DNA from: Bradyrhizobium tropiciagri
GTDB lineage: Bacteria > Pseudomonadota > Alphaproteobacteria > Rhizobiales > Xanthobacteraceae
Length of the DNA: 64,000 nucleotides
Direction of reading: 5' to 3'
NCBI RefSeq assembly: GCF_018130505.1
Contig: NZ_JAFCKH010000008.1
Coordinates: 1 to 64,000, forward strand
The notes under the pieces are model-generated. The model was not told the DNA's origin. It did not search any database and saw only the letters and a program-made list of their open reading frames with translations. The number at the start of each line of letters is the position of its first letter. Position 1 is the first letter of the stretch. The position numbers were made by a program, and so were the translations under genes. This document shows positions 26,059 to 35,991 of the stretch, piece by piece.

Positions 26059-27011
26059 TGCGAAGCCTTGCGGGAGTTTGCCGGCCGCAGCGTCTTCTTC
26101 GGCGGCATGGCGTAGCGTGGAATGATCGCGCCGGGATAGCACACGACGACGCCGGCAAGCCGGTGGCCCGCGCGCGCCGCGTCCTCCGGCTCGGCGCCGC
26201 CGACCCGCGCGGCAAGGTAGGCCGCGGCAAAGCTGTCGCCGGCCGCCGTGGTATCGACCACCGGCTTCGTCAGCGGCTCCGCCCTCACCTCGCTCGAGCC
26301 GCCGGCATGGCGCAGGATGCAGACGGGTTGGGCGAGCTTCAGCACCACCTCGGGGCTGGAGATGCCGGCCAGCAGAGCGGTCTTGCTCTCGCCGGGATAG
26401 AGCGGCCCCAGATCCTCGGTAGAGGCGAGCACGATATCGGCGGTTTCGAACGCACTGCTGAATACCTTCCGTGCCACGCTCAGGTCGGGCCAGCCGCGGG
26501 CGCGGAAATTGGTGTCGAACGCAAACCGGGTCCCGAGCAGCCGCGCCCGCGTCAGCGCCGCCATCAGCCGCTCGCGTCCCTCCTCTTGCAGGATCGAGAG
26601 CGTGATGGCCGAGAGATAGACGAGGTCATAGGTCGCGAGCGAGTTGAGGATCACATCCGTCTCGGGCAGATCCATCAGGCTGCGCGCCGCCGCGCTGTCG
26701 CGCCAGTGGAAGAACTGCCGCTCGCCCTTGTCGTCGGTCTGGATCATGTAGAGCCCCGGCAGCTTGCCGGGCAGCCGCGCGACCCGCTTGGTGCCGATGC
26801 CTTCCGCGGCCCAGCCAGCGATCATCTCGTCGCTCAGCGCATCGTCGCCGAGCGCGGTGATGTAATCGACGTCGACGCCGAGCCGCGACAGGTAGACCGC
26901 GGTGTTGAGCGTGTCGCCGCCGTAGCCGCGCGAGTACAGACCGCCGGGCTGCGCACCGGGCCCCTGGCGCAGCTCGATCATACACTCGCCGATGCAGGCA
27001 ACCCGGGTCAT
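26055..27011 (-). CDS. kdgK: 2-keto-3-deoxygluconate kinase (PfkB family)
   Basis: 318 residues of the ribokinase/PfkB family. The N-terminal GECMIELRQGPG and GYGGDTLNTAVYLSRLG segments are typical of KDG kinases. The C-terminal signature DTTAAGDSFAAAYLAAR contains the catalytic Asp in GDSF. It phosphorylates 2-keto-3-deoxygluconate (or a close relative) at C6 for the aldolase encoded next. It lies 28 bases after the dehydrogenase gene and belongs to the long minus-strand operon that starts with the ABC ATPase. Confidence 0.9.
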   Translation of the reverse strand: MTRVACIGECMIELRQGPGAQPGGLYSRGYGGDTLNTAVYLSRLGVDVDYITALGDDALSDEMIAGWAAEGIGTKRVARLPGKLPGLYMIQTDDKGERQFFHWRDSAAARSLMDLPETDVILNSLATYDLVYLSAITLSILQEEGRERLMAALTRARLLGTRFAFDTNFRARGWPDLSVARKVFSSAFETADIVLASTEDLGPLYPGESKTALLAGISSPEVVLKLAQPVCILRHAGGSSEVRAEPLTKPVVDTTAAGDSFAAAYLAARVGGAEPEDAARAGHRLAGVVVCYPGAIIPRYAMPPKKTLRPANSRKASQ

Positions 27012-27039
27012 TTCAAGTGCCGCGCTCGCCGGATCACGC

Positions 27040-28026
27040 TCAGGCGGCGAATTTGCCGCCGAGCTCGTCCTCGATGTGGATACGGATGATGTCGTCGAAG
27101 GTCTTCTCGGCCGTGGTGAAGCCGAGCTTCAGCGCGCGGTCGGCGACGAAATCGCGCGGCCAGCCCGAGACGATGCCGATGATGGTCGGATCGGGCACCC
27201 GCTTGATGCGCGCCACGACGTTCTTGCCGGCGACGCGCTCCAGCGCTGCGATCTGCTCGCCGACGGTGACCGACATTCCGGGCATGCTGAGATTGCGGCG
27301 CGGGCCCATCGCGTTGAGGTCCATCGTGCCGGCGTGGACCAGGAAGCCGACCGCCGATTTCGGCGAGGCGTGCCAGTGCCGCACGTCCTCGGACACCGGC
27401 AGGATCGCCTCCTCGCCGGCGAGCGGTTCGCGGATGATGTTGGAGAAGAAGCCGGACGCCGCCTTGTTCGGCTTGCCCGGCCGCACGCAGATCGTGGGCA
27501 GGCGAATGCTGATGCCGTCGAGCAGGCCCTTGCGGGTGTAGTCGTTGATCAGGAGCTCGCAGATCGACTTCTGGGTGCCGTAGCTGGTCAGCGGCGTGTG
27601 GAAGAATTCGTCGCCGATCTTTTCCGGGAACGGCGCGCCGAACACCGCGATCGAGGACGTGAACACCAGGCGCGGCTTGTAGCCGCCGCCGACCGCGCGG
27701 ATCGCGTCGATCAGATAGCGGGTACCGTCGAGGTTGATGCGGTAGCCCTTGTCGAACTCGGCCTCCGCCTCGCCCGACACGATCGCGGCGAGATGGAAGA
27801 TGACGTCCGGGCGCTCGGCGATCAGCGGCGCGGCGGCGCCGGCATCGGCGAAATCGGAGGCGACCACCTTGACCGGGATCTTCGCGCCCGCGGGCTTCTG
27901 CGGCTCGACCACGTCCTGCAGGGTCATCGTGCCGATGTCGCGGTTGCCGAGCCGGCCCTCGCGCAGCAAGCGTTCGGTCAGCTTGCGGCCGACCATGCCG
28001 GCGGCGCCCAGAATCAGAATGTGCAC
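27040..28026 (-). CDS. NAD-dependent epimerase/dehydratase-family dehydrogenase (DenD-like)
   Basis: 328 residues of the extended SDR family, with the Rossmann motif GAAGMVGRKL at residues 7-16 and the catalytic YGTQK (Tyr-x-x-x-Lys) near residue 150. It is similar in layout to D-erythronate dehydrogenase (DenD), which oxidises a sugar acid at C2, and more distantly to uronate dehydrogenase. The partners expected for an erythronate pathway (OtnK, OtnC, OtnI) are not in this locus, so it more likely oxidises another sugar or sugar acid entering the KDG route. It is located in the transporter operon between permease and kinase. Confidence 0.82.
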   Translation of the reverse strand: MHILILGAAGMVGRKLTERLLREGRLGNRDIGTMTLQDVVEPQKPAGAKIPVKVVASDFADAGAAAPLIAERPDVIFHLAAIVSGEAEAEFDKGYRINLDGTRYLIDAIRAVGGGYKPRLVFTSSIAVFGAPFPEKIGDEFFHTPLTSYGTQKSICELLINDYTRKGLLDGISIRLPTICVRPGKPNKAASGFFSNIIREPLAGEEAILPVSEDVRHWHASPKSAVGFLVHAGTMDLNAMGPRRNLSMPGMSVTVGEQIAALERVAGKNVVARIKRVPDPTIIGIVSGWPRDFVADRALKLGFTTAEKTFDDIIRIHIEDELGGKFAA

Positions 28027-28078
28027 GACCCTGCTCCTTTTCTTCTCTTCTTCGAATTCAGACGCGGGGCCTTGCGCG

Positions 28079-29002
28079 CTATTCCTTCACGGCGCCCGTC
28101 ATCGCCGAGACATAATGCTCCACGAAGAAGGCGTAAAGAATAACCAGCGGCAGCGAGCCGCATAGCGCCCCTGCCATCAGCGAACCCCAGCGATAGATGT
28201 CGCCGTCAACGAACTCGTTGACGATGGCGACCGGCACCGTCTTGTTCGGGGTCGATTGCAGGAACGTCAGCGCGTAGATGAACTCGTTCCAGCACAGCGT
28301 GAAGCAGAAGATGAAGGCCGAGATCAGGCCGGGAATGGCGAGCGGCAGCACGATCTTGATCAGGATCTGCCAGCGGCTGGCGCCGTCGATCAGCGCGCAT
28401 TCCTCGAGCTCGAACGGGATGGTCTTGAAGTAGCCCATCAACAGCCAAGTCGAGAACGGGATCAGGATGGTCGGATAGGTCAGGATCAGCGCCAGCGGCG
28501 AATCGAACAGGCCGTACTGGAACACGACGGTCGCCAGCGGAATGAACAGGATCGACGGCGGCACCAGGTAGGCCAGGAAGATCAGACCGCCGACCAGATT
28601 GGCGCCCTTGTAGCGCAGCCGCACGATCGCATAGGCCGCGAGCACGCTGGCGATGATCGAGAGCACGGTAGCGCCGACCGCGACATACATCGTGTTCCAC
28701 AGCCAGTGCGGATAGTAGCTCTCGAACAAGAGCTTGTGGATGTGCTTGAAGGTCGGATTCCAGGTCCAGAACGGATTGTACTTGTCGAGGTCGAGCAGCT
28801 GTTCGTCCGGCTTGATCGCCGTCAGCCCCATCCAATAGAACGGGAACAGCAGGATCACGACGATGATCGACAGCGGGATGTACAGCGTCACGATCCGTCG
28901 CGGCACCGACTGCAGGTAGCTCATGCCCTCGCTGTTGTCGACGCGCGCCGGCGTCGACAGGATGGACTTGAGATCGACTTTCTGAGCAGGAAGATCAGTC
29001 AT
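28079..29002 (-). CDS. Carbohydrate ABC transporter permease (MalG type)
   Basis: 307 residues, about six membrane helices, with a long cytoplasmic N-terminus and the EAA loop (DGASRWQILIKIVLPLA) that contacts the ATPase. It is the inner-membrane partner of the permease at 29068. Its ATG lies in one copy of a 23-bp direct repeat whose second copy carries the end of the preceding permease gene, showing that the two genes formerly overlapped. It belongs to the sugar-acid operon. Confidence 0.93.
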   Translation of the reverse strand: MTDLPAQKVDLKSILSTPARVDNSEGMSYLQSVPRRIVTLYIPLSIIVVILLFPFYWMGLTAIKPDEQLLDLDKYNPFWTWNPTFKHIHKLLFESYYPHWLWNTMYVAVGATVLSIIASVLAAYAIVRLRYKGANLVGGLIFLAYLVPPSILFIPLATVVFQYGLFDSPLALILTYPTILIPFSTWLLMGYFKTIPFELEECALIDGASRWQILIKIVLPLAIPGLISAFIFCFTLCWNEFIYALTFLQSTPNKTVPVAIVNEFVDGDIYRWGSLMAGALCGSLPLVILYAFFVEHYVSAMTGAVKE

Positions 29003-29088
29003 TGCTCTCTCCCTGCGCGCGCGGGGCCTGCCCCGTTCGCGCCAACAAAAAAGCGACGCAGCAGGGATCAGTCATTGCTCTCTCCCTG
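28993..29088. repeat. 23-bp direct repeats separating two permease genes
   Basis: The same 23 bases occur at 28993-29015 and 29066-29088, 73 bases apart. On the minus strand each copy contains GGGAGAG, AATGACTGA and so holds both the last codons of one gene and the start of the next. The 50 bases between (29016-29065) hold a CGGGGC/GCCCCG hairpin and no gene. The layout indicates an insertion or tandem duplication into an original overlapping junction. Confidence 0.85.
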
Positions 29089-30027
29089 TTGCCACTTGCG
29101 GCGCTGCAGACCGAACCAGGACACCATGATCGCAGCGAGCAGGAACGGGATCATCGCGCTCGAGATCGCGGCGCCCTCGCCGAGCTGGCCGGCGATGATC
29201 GCGCGCTGATAGGACAGCGTCGCCATCAAATGGGTGGCGTTGACCGGGCCGCCGCGGGTCATCGCCCAGATCAGCTGGAAGTCGGTAAAGGTAAACAGCA
29301 CCGAGAAGGTCATCACCACGGCGATGATCGGCGTCAGCAACGGATAGGTGATGAAGCGGAACATCTGCCACCGCGAGGCGCCGTCGAGCGTTGCCGCTTC
29401 ATAGAGCGACGGCTGCACGGTCTGCAGGCCCGCCAGCAGCGTGATCGCCACGAACGGCACGCCGCGCCAGATGTTGGCGAAGATTACGCAGATGCGAGCC
29501 CACGTGGTGTCGCCGAGGAAATTGATGTTCTGGGTGATCAGCCCGAGATGCTTCAGCGACCAGGAGATGATCGAGAACTGGGAGTCGAAGATCCACCAGA
29601 ACGCCAGCGCCGACAGCACGGTCGGGACGATGAACGGGATCAGCACCGCGGCGCGCAGCAGCGCCTTGAACGGCATGCGCTCGTTGAGCAGCAGCGCAAG
29701 ATAGAGCCCGACCGCGAATTTTATCGCGCTGGCGATGAAGGTGTAGATCAGCGTGTTGAACACCGACAGCCAGAAGATGGCGTCGTCCCATAGCCACTCA
29801 TAGTTCTCGGTTCCGATGAAATGGCCGACGCGGCCGATACGGGTGTCGGTGAAGGACAGCCAGATCCCGAGCCCCAGCGGATAAGCCAGGAAGAAGATCA
29901 GGAACGCCAACGCCGGCAGCATGAACCAGAAGCCGAGCCAGTTCCTGTTGTGGCGCAGCTGCTCCCAGGCGGTCGCTTCGCGGATTTCGGTTTTCGCACG
30001 TCGCGGCGCAAGGGCGATGTCAGCCAT
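29068..30027 (-). CDS. Carbohydrate ABC transporter permease (MalF type)
   Basis: 319 residues with about six membrane helices and the EAA loop (LDGASRWQMFRFITYPLL). Together with the MalG-type permease it forms the membrane channel of a class I sugar importer. It follows the binding-protein gene by 107 bases. Its last codons and stop lie in one copy of a 23-bp repeat. The sequence after the binding-protein gene (30028-30134) shows no clear second promoter or terminator. Confidence 0.93.
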   Translation of the reverse strand: MADIALAPRRAKTEIREATAWEQLRHNRNWLGFWFMLPALAFLIFFLAYPLGLGIWLSFTDTRIGRVGHFIGTENYEWLWDDAIFWLSVFNTLIYTFIASAIKFAVGLYLALLLNERMPFKALLRAAVLIPFIVPTVLSALAFWWIFDSQFSIISWSLKHLGLITQNINFLGDTTWARICVIFANIWRGVPFVAITLLAGLQTVQPSLYEAATLDGASRWQMFRFITYPLLTPIIAVVMTFSVLFTFTDFQLIWAMTRGGPVNATHLMATLSYQRAIIAGQLGEGAAISSAMIPFLLAAIMVSWFGLQRRKWQQGESND

Positions 30028-30134
30028 AGGCGATGTCCCGATTGCTCATATGATGAGCATGACTACGCAAAAGTCCAATGATGGCATTCCAATGATCGCG
30101 CGCGGGCGGCGGTATGCCGCCCGCGCCGATCACA

Positions 30135-31454
30135 TCAGCGATAGATCCGCTTCAGCTGCCGTTCGGCTTCGGCCATCGCGGCCTTGCCGTCCTTGGCGCC
30201 GGTGCAGTAGTTCGCGAACATGTCGACCACGATGAAGTCGGCGATCGCGGTCGCCGCCTTCTCGCCGGGCGTGCCGATGCCGGAGGCCGGCAGCGCGCGC
30301 TTGGAGGCCTGGCCGAACACCGCATTGTTCGGATCGGCGGTCCATACCGGCGCCGAGTCGTAGGCGTTCAGCGTCTGGGTGAGATAACCCCGCGCGCCGG
30401 ACAGCCACTTCTCGAAGTTTTCCTTCTCCAGCATGAAGGCGATGAACGCCTTCGACGCATTCGGATATTTGGTGAAGTTGAAGGCCAGGATCGGAACCGC
30501 GAGCTGCAGCTCGGTCGGCTTGCCGATCGGGCCGACCGGCCACAGCGCGTGGCCGATGTCCTCGGCGAGCTCCTTCTTGCTCGGGTCGTCCTTGGCCGCG
30601 ACATAGATCGAGATGCCGTTCGAGGTCAGGTACAATTCGCCCGACAGGAAGGCCTTGTTGTTGGAGGAATCGTTCCAGGACGCGACGCCGGGAATGAAGG
30701 TCTCCGACAGCTGCTTGGCGTAGTCCAGCGCCTTCATCGTCTCCGGCGAGTTGATGATGACCTTGTCGTCCTTGTCGACGGTCCAGGCGTTGAAGCCCCA
30801 CAGGATGTTGTGCACCCAGGCATTGGCGTCGCCGGTGGCGTGGCCAAGCGCGAAGCCGGCCGGCGTGTTGTTCTTCTTGAGCGCCTTGCAGAGCTCGAGA
30901 TAGGCCGGGAAGTCGGACGGCACCTGCTTGAAGCCCGCCTTCTCCACCGCTGACTTGCGATAGGTCAGATAACCGCCGACGGTGGCGACGGGGATGCCGA
31001 GCCAGTCATTGCCCTGCTTGCAGGTCTTGGCCGCGGCGTCGGTCCAGCCGCCATATTTGTTGCCGAGATAGTCGGCAACGTCGTTCATCTTGAGAACCTT
31101 GGTCGGGAACAGCTGCGGCAGCGTGTGCAGGCCCCATGCGAGGTCGAGGCCCGAGCCGGTGTTGGCGGCGACGGAGGCCTTCGGCTGCACGTCCTCGAAC
31201 GACTCGCTGAACACGTTCATCTCGGTGCCGGTCGCCGTCTTGAAGGCTGCGACCATCGCATTGAACGCATCGTCTTCCGCCGGCACGAAGCGCTTCCAGC
31301 GCATCACGGTGAGCTTGGCACCGGGCTCGGCCTTCCACGGCGCGCTCTGCGCCCAGGCCTTGGCAAAATCAAGCAGCGCGGGCCCGGTGAGCATGCCGGT
31401 TGCGGCCAGCGCAGTGCCGCCCTGAAGCAGCGAGCGGCGAGTCAAGTCGTGCAT
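30135..31454 (-). CDS. Extracellular solute-binding protein (family 1), Tat-exported
   Basis: 439 residues. The N-terminus carries a twin-arginine signal (TRRSLLQGG, then a moderately hydrophobic helix ending AWAQS), so it is probably exported folded by Tat. The mature part has the family 1 two-lobe pattern typical of sugar binding (EVFSESFEDV-like segment, GWTDAAAK, and AFNFTKYPNASKAFIAF near the end). It captures the substrate in the periplasm for the two permeases. It follows the ABC ATPase gene by 80 bases. The ligand is probably a sugar, oligosaccharide or sugar acid. Confidence 0.92.
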   Translation of the reverse strand: MHDLTRRSLLQGGTALAATGMLTGPALLDFAKAWAQSAPWKAEPGAKLTVMRWKRFVPAEDDAFNAMVAAFKTATGTEMNVFSESFEDVQPKASVAANTGSGLDLAWGLHTLPQLFPTKVLKMNDVADYLGNKYGGWTDAAAKTCKQGNDWLGIPVATVGGYLTYRKSAVEKAGFKQVPSDFPAYLELCKALKKNNTPAGFALGHATGDANAWVHNILWGFNAWTVDKDDKVIINSPETMKALDYAKQLSETFIPGVASWNDSSNNKAFLSGELYLTSNGISIYVAAKDDPSKKELAEDIGHALWPVGPIGKPTELQLAVPILAFNFTKYPNASKAFIAFMLEKENFEKWLSGARGYLTQTLNAYDSAPVWTADPNNAVFGQASKRALPASGIGTPGEKAATAIADFIVVDMFANYCTGAKDGKAAMAEAERQLKRIYR

Positions 31455-31534
31455 CGTCCTTCCCTCCCTATGAATGGTTTTTATTATTTTTTTGAAGCCC
31501 GGCTTGTTGGTCAGCCGTTGCAGCAGTCAATCAG

Positions 31535-32602
<1,068 letters not shown>

Positions 32603-32731
32603 CCACTTCCCTCCCTCAAGTTCCCGGCGGCGTACGACGGATGCCGCGACCGCTCTGTTTTGTTTCTGCCGCGCTTGCGCGCACGGCACTGTTGGACTGT
32701 TGTTATTGTCCGCAGTTTACACGGTTTTGGC

Positions 32732-32743
32732 AATCGTTCGATT
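32732..32743. promoter_or_regulatory. Small palindrome AATCG-TT-CGATT
   Basis: A perfect inverted repeat with flanking TTG and CAA five bases outside (TTGGC...AGCAA), in the divergent region between the ABC operon and the LacI gene. It could be a second operator, or the site for another regulator. It is less like a LacI-family site than 32753-32768 because it lacks a central CG. Confidence 0.35.
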
Positions 32744-32752
32744 AGCAACGGC

Positions 32753-32768
32753 TTGGTAGCGCTGTCAA
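32753..32768. promoter_or_regulatory. Candidate LacI-family operator TTG-N2-AGCGCT-N2-CAA
   Basis: The 16-mer TTGGTAGCGCTGTCAA has the central CG and AGCGCT core typical of LacI-family sites; 12 of 16 positions are symmetric. It lies 41 bases upstream of the LacI start and ~150 upstream of the ABC ATPase start, where it could control both directions. A related site is at 33883-33898. Confidence 0.6.
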
Positions 32769-32809
32769 TATCAGTTTGTCCGCCGGCCTGCCTGTGATAT
32801 GAGCGGCAA

Positions 32810-33838
32810 ATGGCCCGAAAGCGCATCACGCCAGGCAAGATCCGGCTGACCGAGGTCGCCAAACTCGCCGGCGTCAGCCCGATCACGGCGTCGCGCTTCT
32901 TCAGGAATCCCGAGGCCCTCTCCGTCGGCAAGCGCGCGCGGGTCGAAAGTGCGGCAAAAGAACTCGGCTATGTCCCCAACCTCGCCGCGCGGGCGCTCGC
33001 CTCGCAGCGCACCGAGGTGATCGGTGTCCTGATCCCGTCCCTGACCAACAACGTGTTCGCCGACGTGCTGCGCGGCATCTATGACGCGCTCGACGGCAGC
33101 CGCTACAGCATCCAGCTCGCCAACACCCGCTACAGCATCCTGCAGGAAGAACGCCTGCTGCGTCTGTTTCTGGCACAGAAGCCGGCCGGCCTGATCGTCA
33201 CCGGCATCAACCAGACCGCGGATTCGCGCGTCATCATGGAGTCGGTCGACTGTCCGATCGTCCAGATCATGGAGATCGGCCCCGCCCCGGTCGACATGAT
33301 GATCGGATTCTCGCATTTTGACGCAGGAAGGGCCGCCATCGCCCACCTGCTCGACCAGGGCTACCGCCGGATCGGCTTCCTCGGCGCGCGCATGGATCCG
33401 CGGGTGCAGCGGCGGCTTGAAGGCTACCGCTCCGCGATGACCGAGGCCGGGCTGTTCGACGAACGACTCATCGTCACGACGGCGGTGCCGACCTCGATGA
33501 CGCTCGGCGGCACGCTGTTCGCCGACCTGCTCGCCAAGGCGCCGGACATCGAGGCCGTGTTCTGCGTCAATGACGACCTCGCGCTCGGCGCGCTGTTCGA
33601 GTGCAAGCGGCGGCACATGGTGGTGCCCGACCAGATGGCGATCGTCGGCTTCAACGACCTCGAATTCATGGCCTCGAGCGTGCCGACGCTGACCAGCGTG
33701 CGCACCAACCGCTACGAAATGGGCAGGAACGCTGCCATGATGGTGCTCGAGACGCTGGCGGGACGCCGCCCGGCCGAGCCCGTGGTCGATCTCGGCTTCA
33801 GTGTCATGGAGCGGCAAAGCTCGACGCGACGCGTCTGA
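32810..33838 (+). CDS. LacI-family transcriptional regulator
   Basis: 342 residues. The N-terminal helix-turn-helix and hinge (LTEVAKLAGVSPITASRFFR) are followed by a periplasmic-binding-like effector domain (~65-342) with GVLIPSLTNNVF and the dimer-interface FCVNDDLALGAL. It is closest in style to GntR/gluconate-type repressors. It diverges from the ABC importer operon and precedes the dehydratase and SDR genes on its own strand, so it most likely represses both arms until a sugar or sugar acid is present. Confidence 0.92.
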   Translation: MARKRITPGKIRLTEVAKLAGVSPITASRFFRNPEALSVGKRARVESAAKELGYVPNLAARALASQRTEVIGVLIPSLTNNVFADVLRGIYDALDGSRYSIQLANTRYSILQEERLLRLFLAQKPAGLIVTGINQTADSRVIMESVDCPIVQIMEIGPAPVDMMIGFSHFDAGRAAIAHLLDQGYRRIGFLGARMDPRVQRRLEGYRSAMTEAGLFDERLIVTTAVPTSMTLGGTLFADLLAKAPDIEAVFCVNDDLALGALFECKRRHMVVPDQMAIVGFNDLEFMASSVPTLTSVRTNRYEMGRNAAMMVLETLAGRRPAEPVVDLGFSVMERQSSTRRV

Positions 33839-33882
33839 CATGCGCCGGCAGCAACCCATCAAGACGAAATGGAAATGACAAA

Positions 33883-33898
33883 ATGATAGCGCAACCAA
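33883..33898. promoter_or_regulatory. Candidate second LacI operator upstream of the dehydratase
   Basis: ATGATAGCGCAACCAA matches the proposed operator at 32753-32768 at 11 of 16 positions, including TAGCGC and the terminal CAA. It lies 150 bases upstream of the dehydratase ATG in the 33839-34047 intergenic region, which otherwise shows no clear element. Confidence 0.4.
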
Positions 33899-34047
33899 AG
33901 TCGTTCAACTAAGGTCCAATTCCTCAATCAGCACACCAGTGCGTGATCGAACAGGTTTGTAATGCGCAACGATTTGCGCGAGGTAGAACAGGCAGAAATC
34001 AGAGCCCTTGAACGGGCCGATGCGACTTCGCATTGCGGGAGAAACCA

Positions 34048-35886
34048 ATGACAAAACCCCACACCAACGGGCACGACGGCGCGGGCCAGAACACCAGGGG
34101 CCGCGGCCGCAAGCTCCGCTCCCAGGAGTGGTTCAACAACCCGCACAATCCGGGCATGACCGCGCTCTATCTCGAGCGCTACCTGAATTACGGCCTGACG
34201 CGCGAGGAGCTGCAGGCCGGCAAGCCGATCATCGGCATCGCCCAGACCGGCAATGACCTGTCGCCCTGCAACCGCCATCACCTCGAGCTTGCGCACCGGG
34301 TCCGCGAGGGCATCCGCGCCGCCGGCGGCATCGCGATGGAGTTTCCGACCCACCCGATCCAGGAAACCGGCAAGCGGCCGACCGCGGCGCTCGACCGCAA
34401 CCTCGCCTATCTCAGCCTGGTCGAGGTGCTGTTCGGCTATCCGCTCGACGGCGTGGTGCTGACCACCGGCTGCGACAAGACCACGCCGGCCTGCATGATG
34501 GCGGCGGCGACCGTCAATATGCCCGCGATCGTACTGTCGGGCGGCCCGATGCTGAACGGCTGGCACGAAGGCCAGCGCACCGGCTCCGGCACCGTGGTGT
34601 GGAAGGCGCGCGAGCGGCTCGCCGCGGGCGAGATCGACTATGAGCAGTTCATCGAGATCGTGGCCTCGTCCGCACCGTCGGTCGGTCATTGCAACACCAT
34701 GGGCACCGCCTCGACCATGAACTCGCTGGCGGAAGCGCTCGGCTTCTCGCTGCCGGGCTGCGCGGCGATCCCGGCGCCCTATCGCGAGCGCGGCCAGATC
34801 GCCTACGAGACCGGCAAGCGCATCGTCGACATGGTCTGGGAGGACCTCAAGCCCTCGGACTTCCTGACCCGCCAGGCATTCGAGAACTGCATCGTGGTCA
34901 ACTCGGCGATCGGCGGCTCGACCAACGCGCCGATCCACATCAACGCACTGGCGCGCCATGTCGGCGTCGAGCTGTCGATCGATGACTGGCAGAAATACGG
35001 CCACGACGTGCCGCTGCTGGTCAACATGCAGCCGGCCGGCTTCTATCTCGGCGAGGAATATCACCGCGCCGGCGGCGTGCCGTCCGTGGTGCGCGAATTG
35101 ATCAAGCACAAGCGCATCCACGAGGGCGCGCTCACCGTCAACGGCCGCAGCATGGGCGAGAACTGCAAGGATGCGCCCGCGCCCGACGGCGACGTGATCT
35201 GGGGCTACGACAAACCGCTGGTGAAGGACGCCGGCTTCATCGTGCTGCGCGGCAATCTGTTCGATTCCGCGATCATGAAGACCAGCGTCATCTCCAAGGA
35301 ATTCCGCGACCGCTATCTGTCCAACCCGAAGGACCTCAACGCTTTCGAGGGCCGCGCCATCGTGTTCGAGGGACCGGAGGATTATCACGAGCGGATCGAG
35401 GATCCCGCGCTCGGCATCGACGAGCACTGCGTGCTGTTCATCCGCGGCACCGGCCCGATCGGCTATCCCGGCGGCGCCGAGGTGGTGAACATGCAGCCGC
35501 CGGCGGCGCTGATCAAACGCGGCATCCTCTCCCTGCCCTGCATCGGCGACGGCCGGCAGTCCGGCACCTCGGGCTCGCCGTCGATCCTCAACGCTTCGCC
35601 CGAGGCCGCCGCCGATGGCGGGCTCGCGATCCTGAAGACCGGCGACAAGGTGCGCATCGATCTCAACAAGGGCTCTGCCAACATCATGATCTCGGAGGAC
35701 GAGCTGCGCACCCGCCGCGCCGAGCTGAAGGCCAAGGGCGGCTTCCCCTACCCGGCCAACCAGACGCCGTGGCAGGAGCTCTACCGCCAGACCGTCGGCC
35801 AGCAATCGACCGGCGCCTGCCTCGAACTCGCGACGCGCTACCAGGACATCGCCGGCAAGGTCGGCGTCGCCCGGGATAACCACTAA
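34048..35886 (+). CDS. IlvD/Edd-family sugar-acid (aldonate) dehydratase
   Basis: 612 residues from the ATG at 34048 (GGGAGA upstream; the TTG at 34033 is rejected). It dehydrates an aldonate to a 2-keto-3-deoxy acid using an iron-sulfur cluster. Putative cluster ligands are Cys74 (SPCNRHH), Cys142 ([11 protein letters not shown]) and Cys215 ([10 protein letters not shown]). Their spacing of 68 and 73 equals that of the [2Fe-2S] L-arabinonate dehydratase (Cys59/127/200, recalled). The C-terminal [13 protein letters not shown] motif also fits the sugar-acid rather than the amino-acid branch. L-arabinonate, D-xylonate, galactonate or L-fuconate are possible substrates. Confidence 0.92.
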   Translation: MTKPHTNGHDGAGQNTRGRGRKLRSQEWFNNPHNPGMTALYLERYLNYGLTREELQAGKPIIGIAQTGNDLSPCNRHHLELAHRVREGIRAAGGIAMEFPTHPIQETGKRPTAALDRNLAYLSLVEVLFGYPLDGVVLTTGCDKTTPACMMAAATVNMPAIVLSGGPMLNGWHEGQRTGSGTVVWKARERLAAGEIDYEQFIEIVASSAPSVGHCNTMGTASTMNSLAEALGFSLPGCAAIPAPYRERGQIAYETGKRIVDMVWEDLKPSDFLTRQAFENCIVVNSAIGGSTNAPIHINALARHVGVELSIDDWQKYGHDVPLLVNMQPAGFYLGEEYHRAGGVPSVVRELIKHKRIHEGALTVNGRSMGENCKDAPAPDGDVIWGYDKPLVKDAGFIVLRGNLFDSAIMKTSVISKEFRDRYLSNPKDLNAFEGRAIVFEGPEDYHERIEDPALGIDEHCVLFIRGTGPIGYPGGAEVVNMQPPAALIKRGILSLPCIGDGRQSGTSGSPSILNASPEAAADGGLAILKTGDKVRIDLNKGSANIMISEDELRTRRAELKAKGGFPYPANQTPWQELYRQTVGQQSTGACLELATRYQDIAGKVGVARDNH

Positions 35887-35898
35887 GCCATCACCACC

Positions 35899-35976
35899 GT
35901 CATTCCGGGGCGGTCCGCAGGGCCGAGCCCGGAATCTCGAGATTCCGGGCTCGCGCTGCGCGCGCCGCGGAATGAC
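35899..35976. repeat. Multi-hairpin palindromic repeat, family A
   Basis: Outer arms GTCATTCCG and CGGAATGAC enclose a perfect 28-bp palindrome at 35925-35952 (arms GAGCCCGGAATCTC) and two small side hairpins. It has the same layout as 7655-7733. It lies between the dehydratase and the first SDR gene, leaving only 15 bases to the SDR start, so it is inside a probable transcript. Confidence 0.8.
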
Positions 35977-35991
35977 CAGAAAGGAAAGAGA

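Noticed and set aside
24142-26115. A 657-codon open frame on the plus strand
   Set aside because: Antisense to the thiolase and aldolase genes; low-complexity composition.
33928-35883. A 651-codon open frame on the minus strand
   Set aside because: Antisense to the IlvD/Edd dehydratase, which has all its cluster cysteines.
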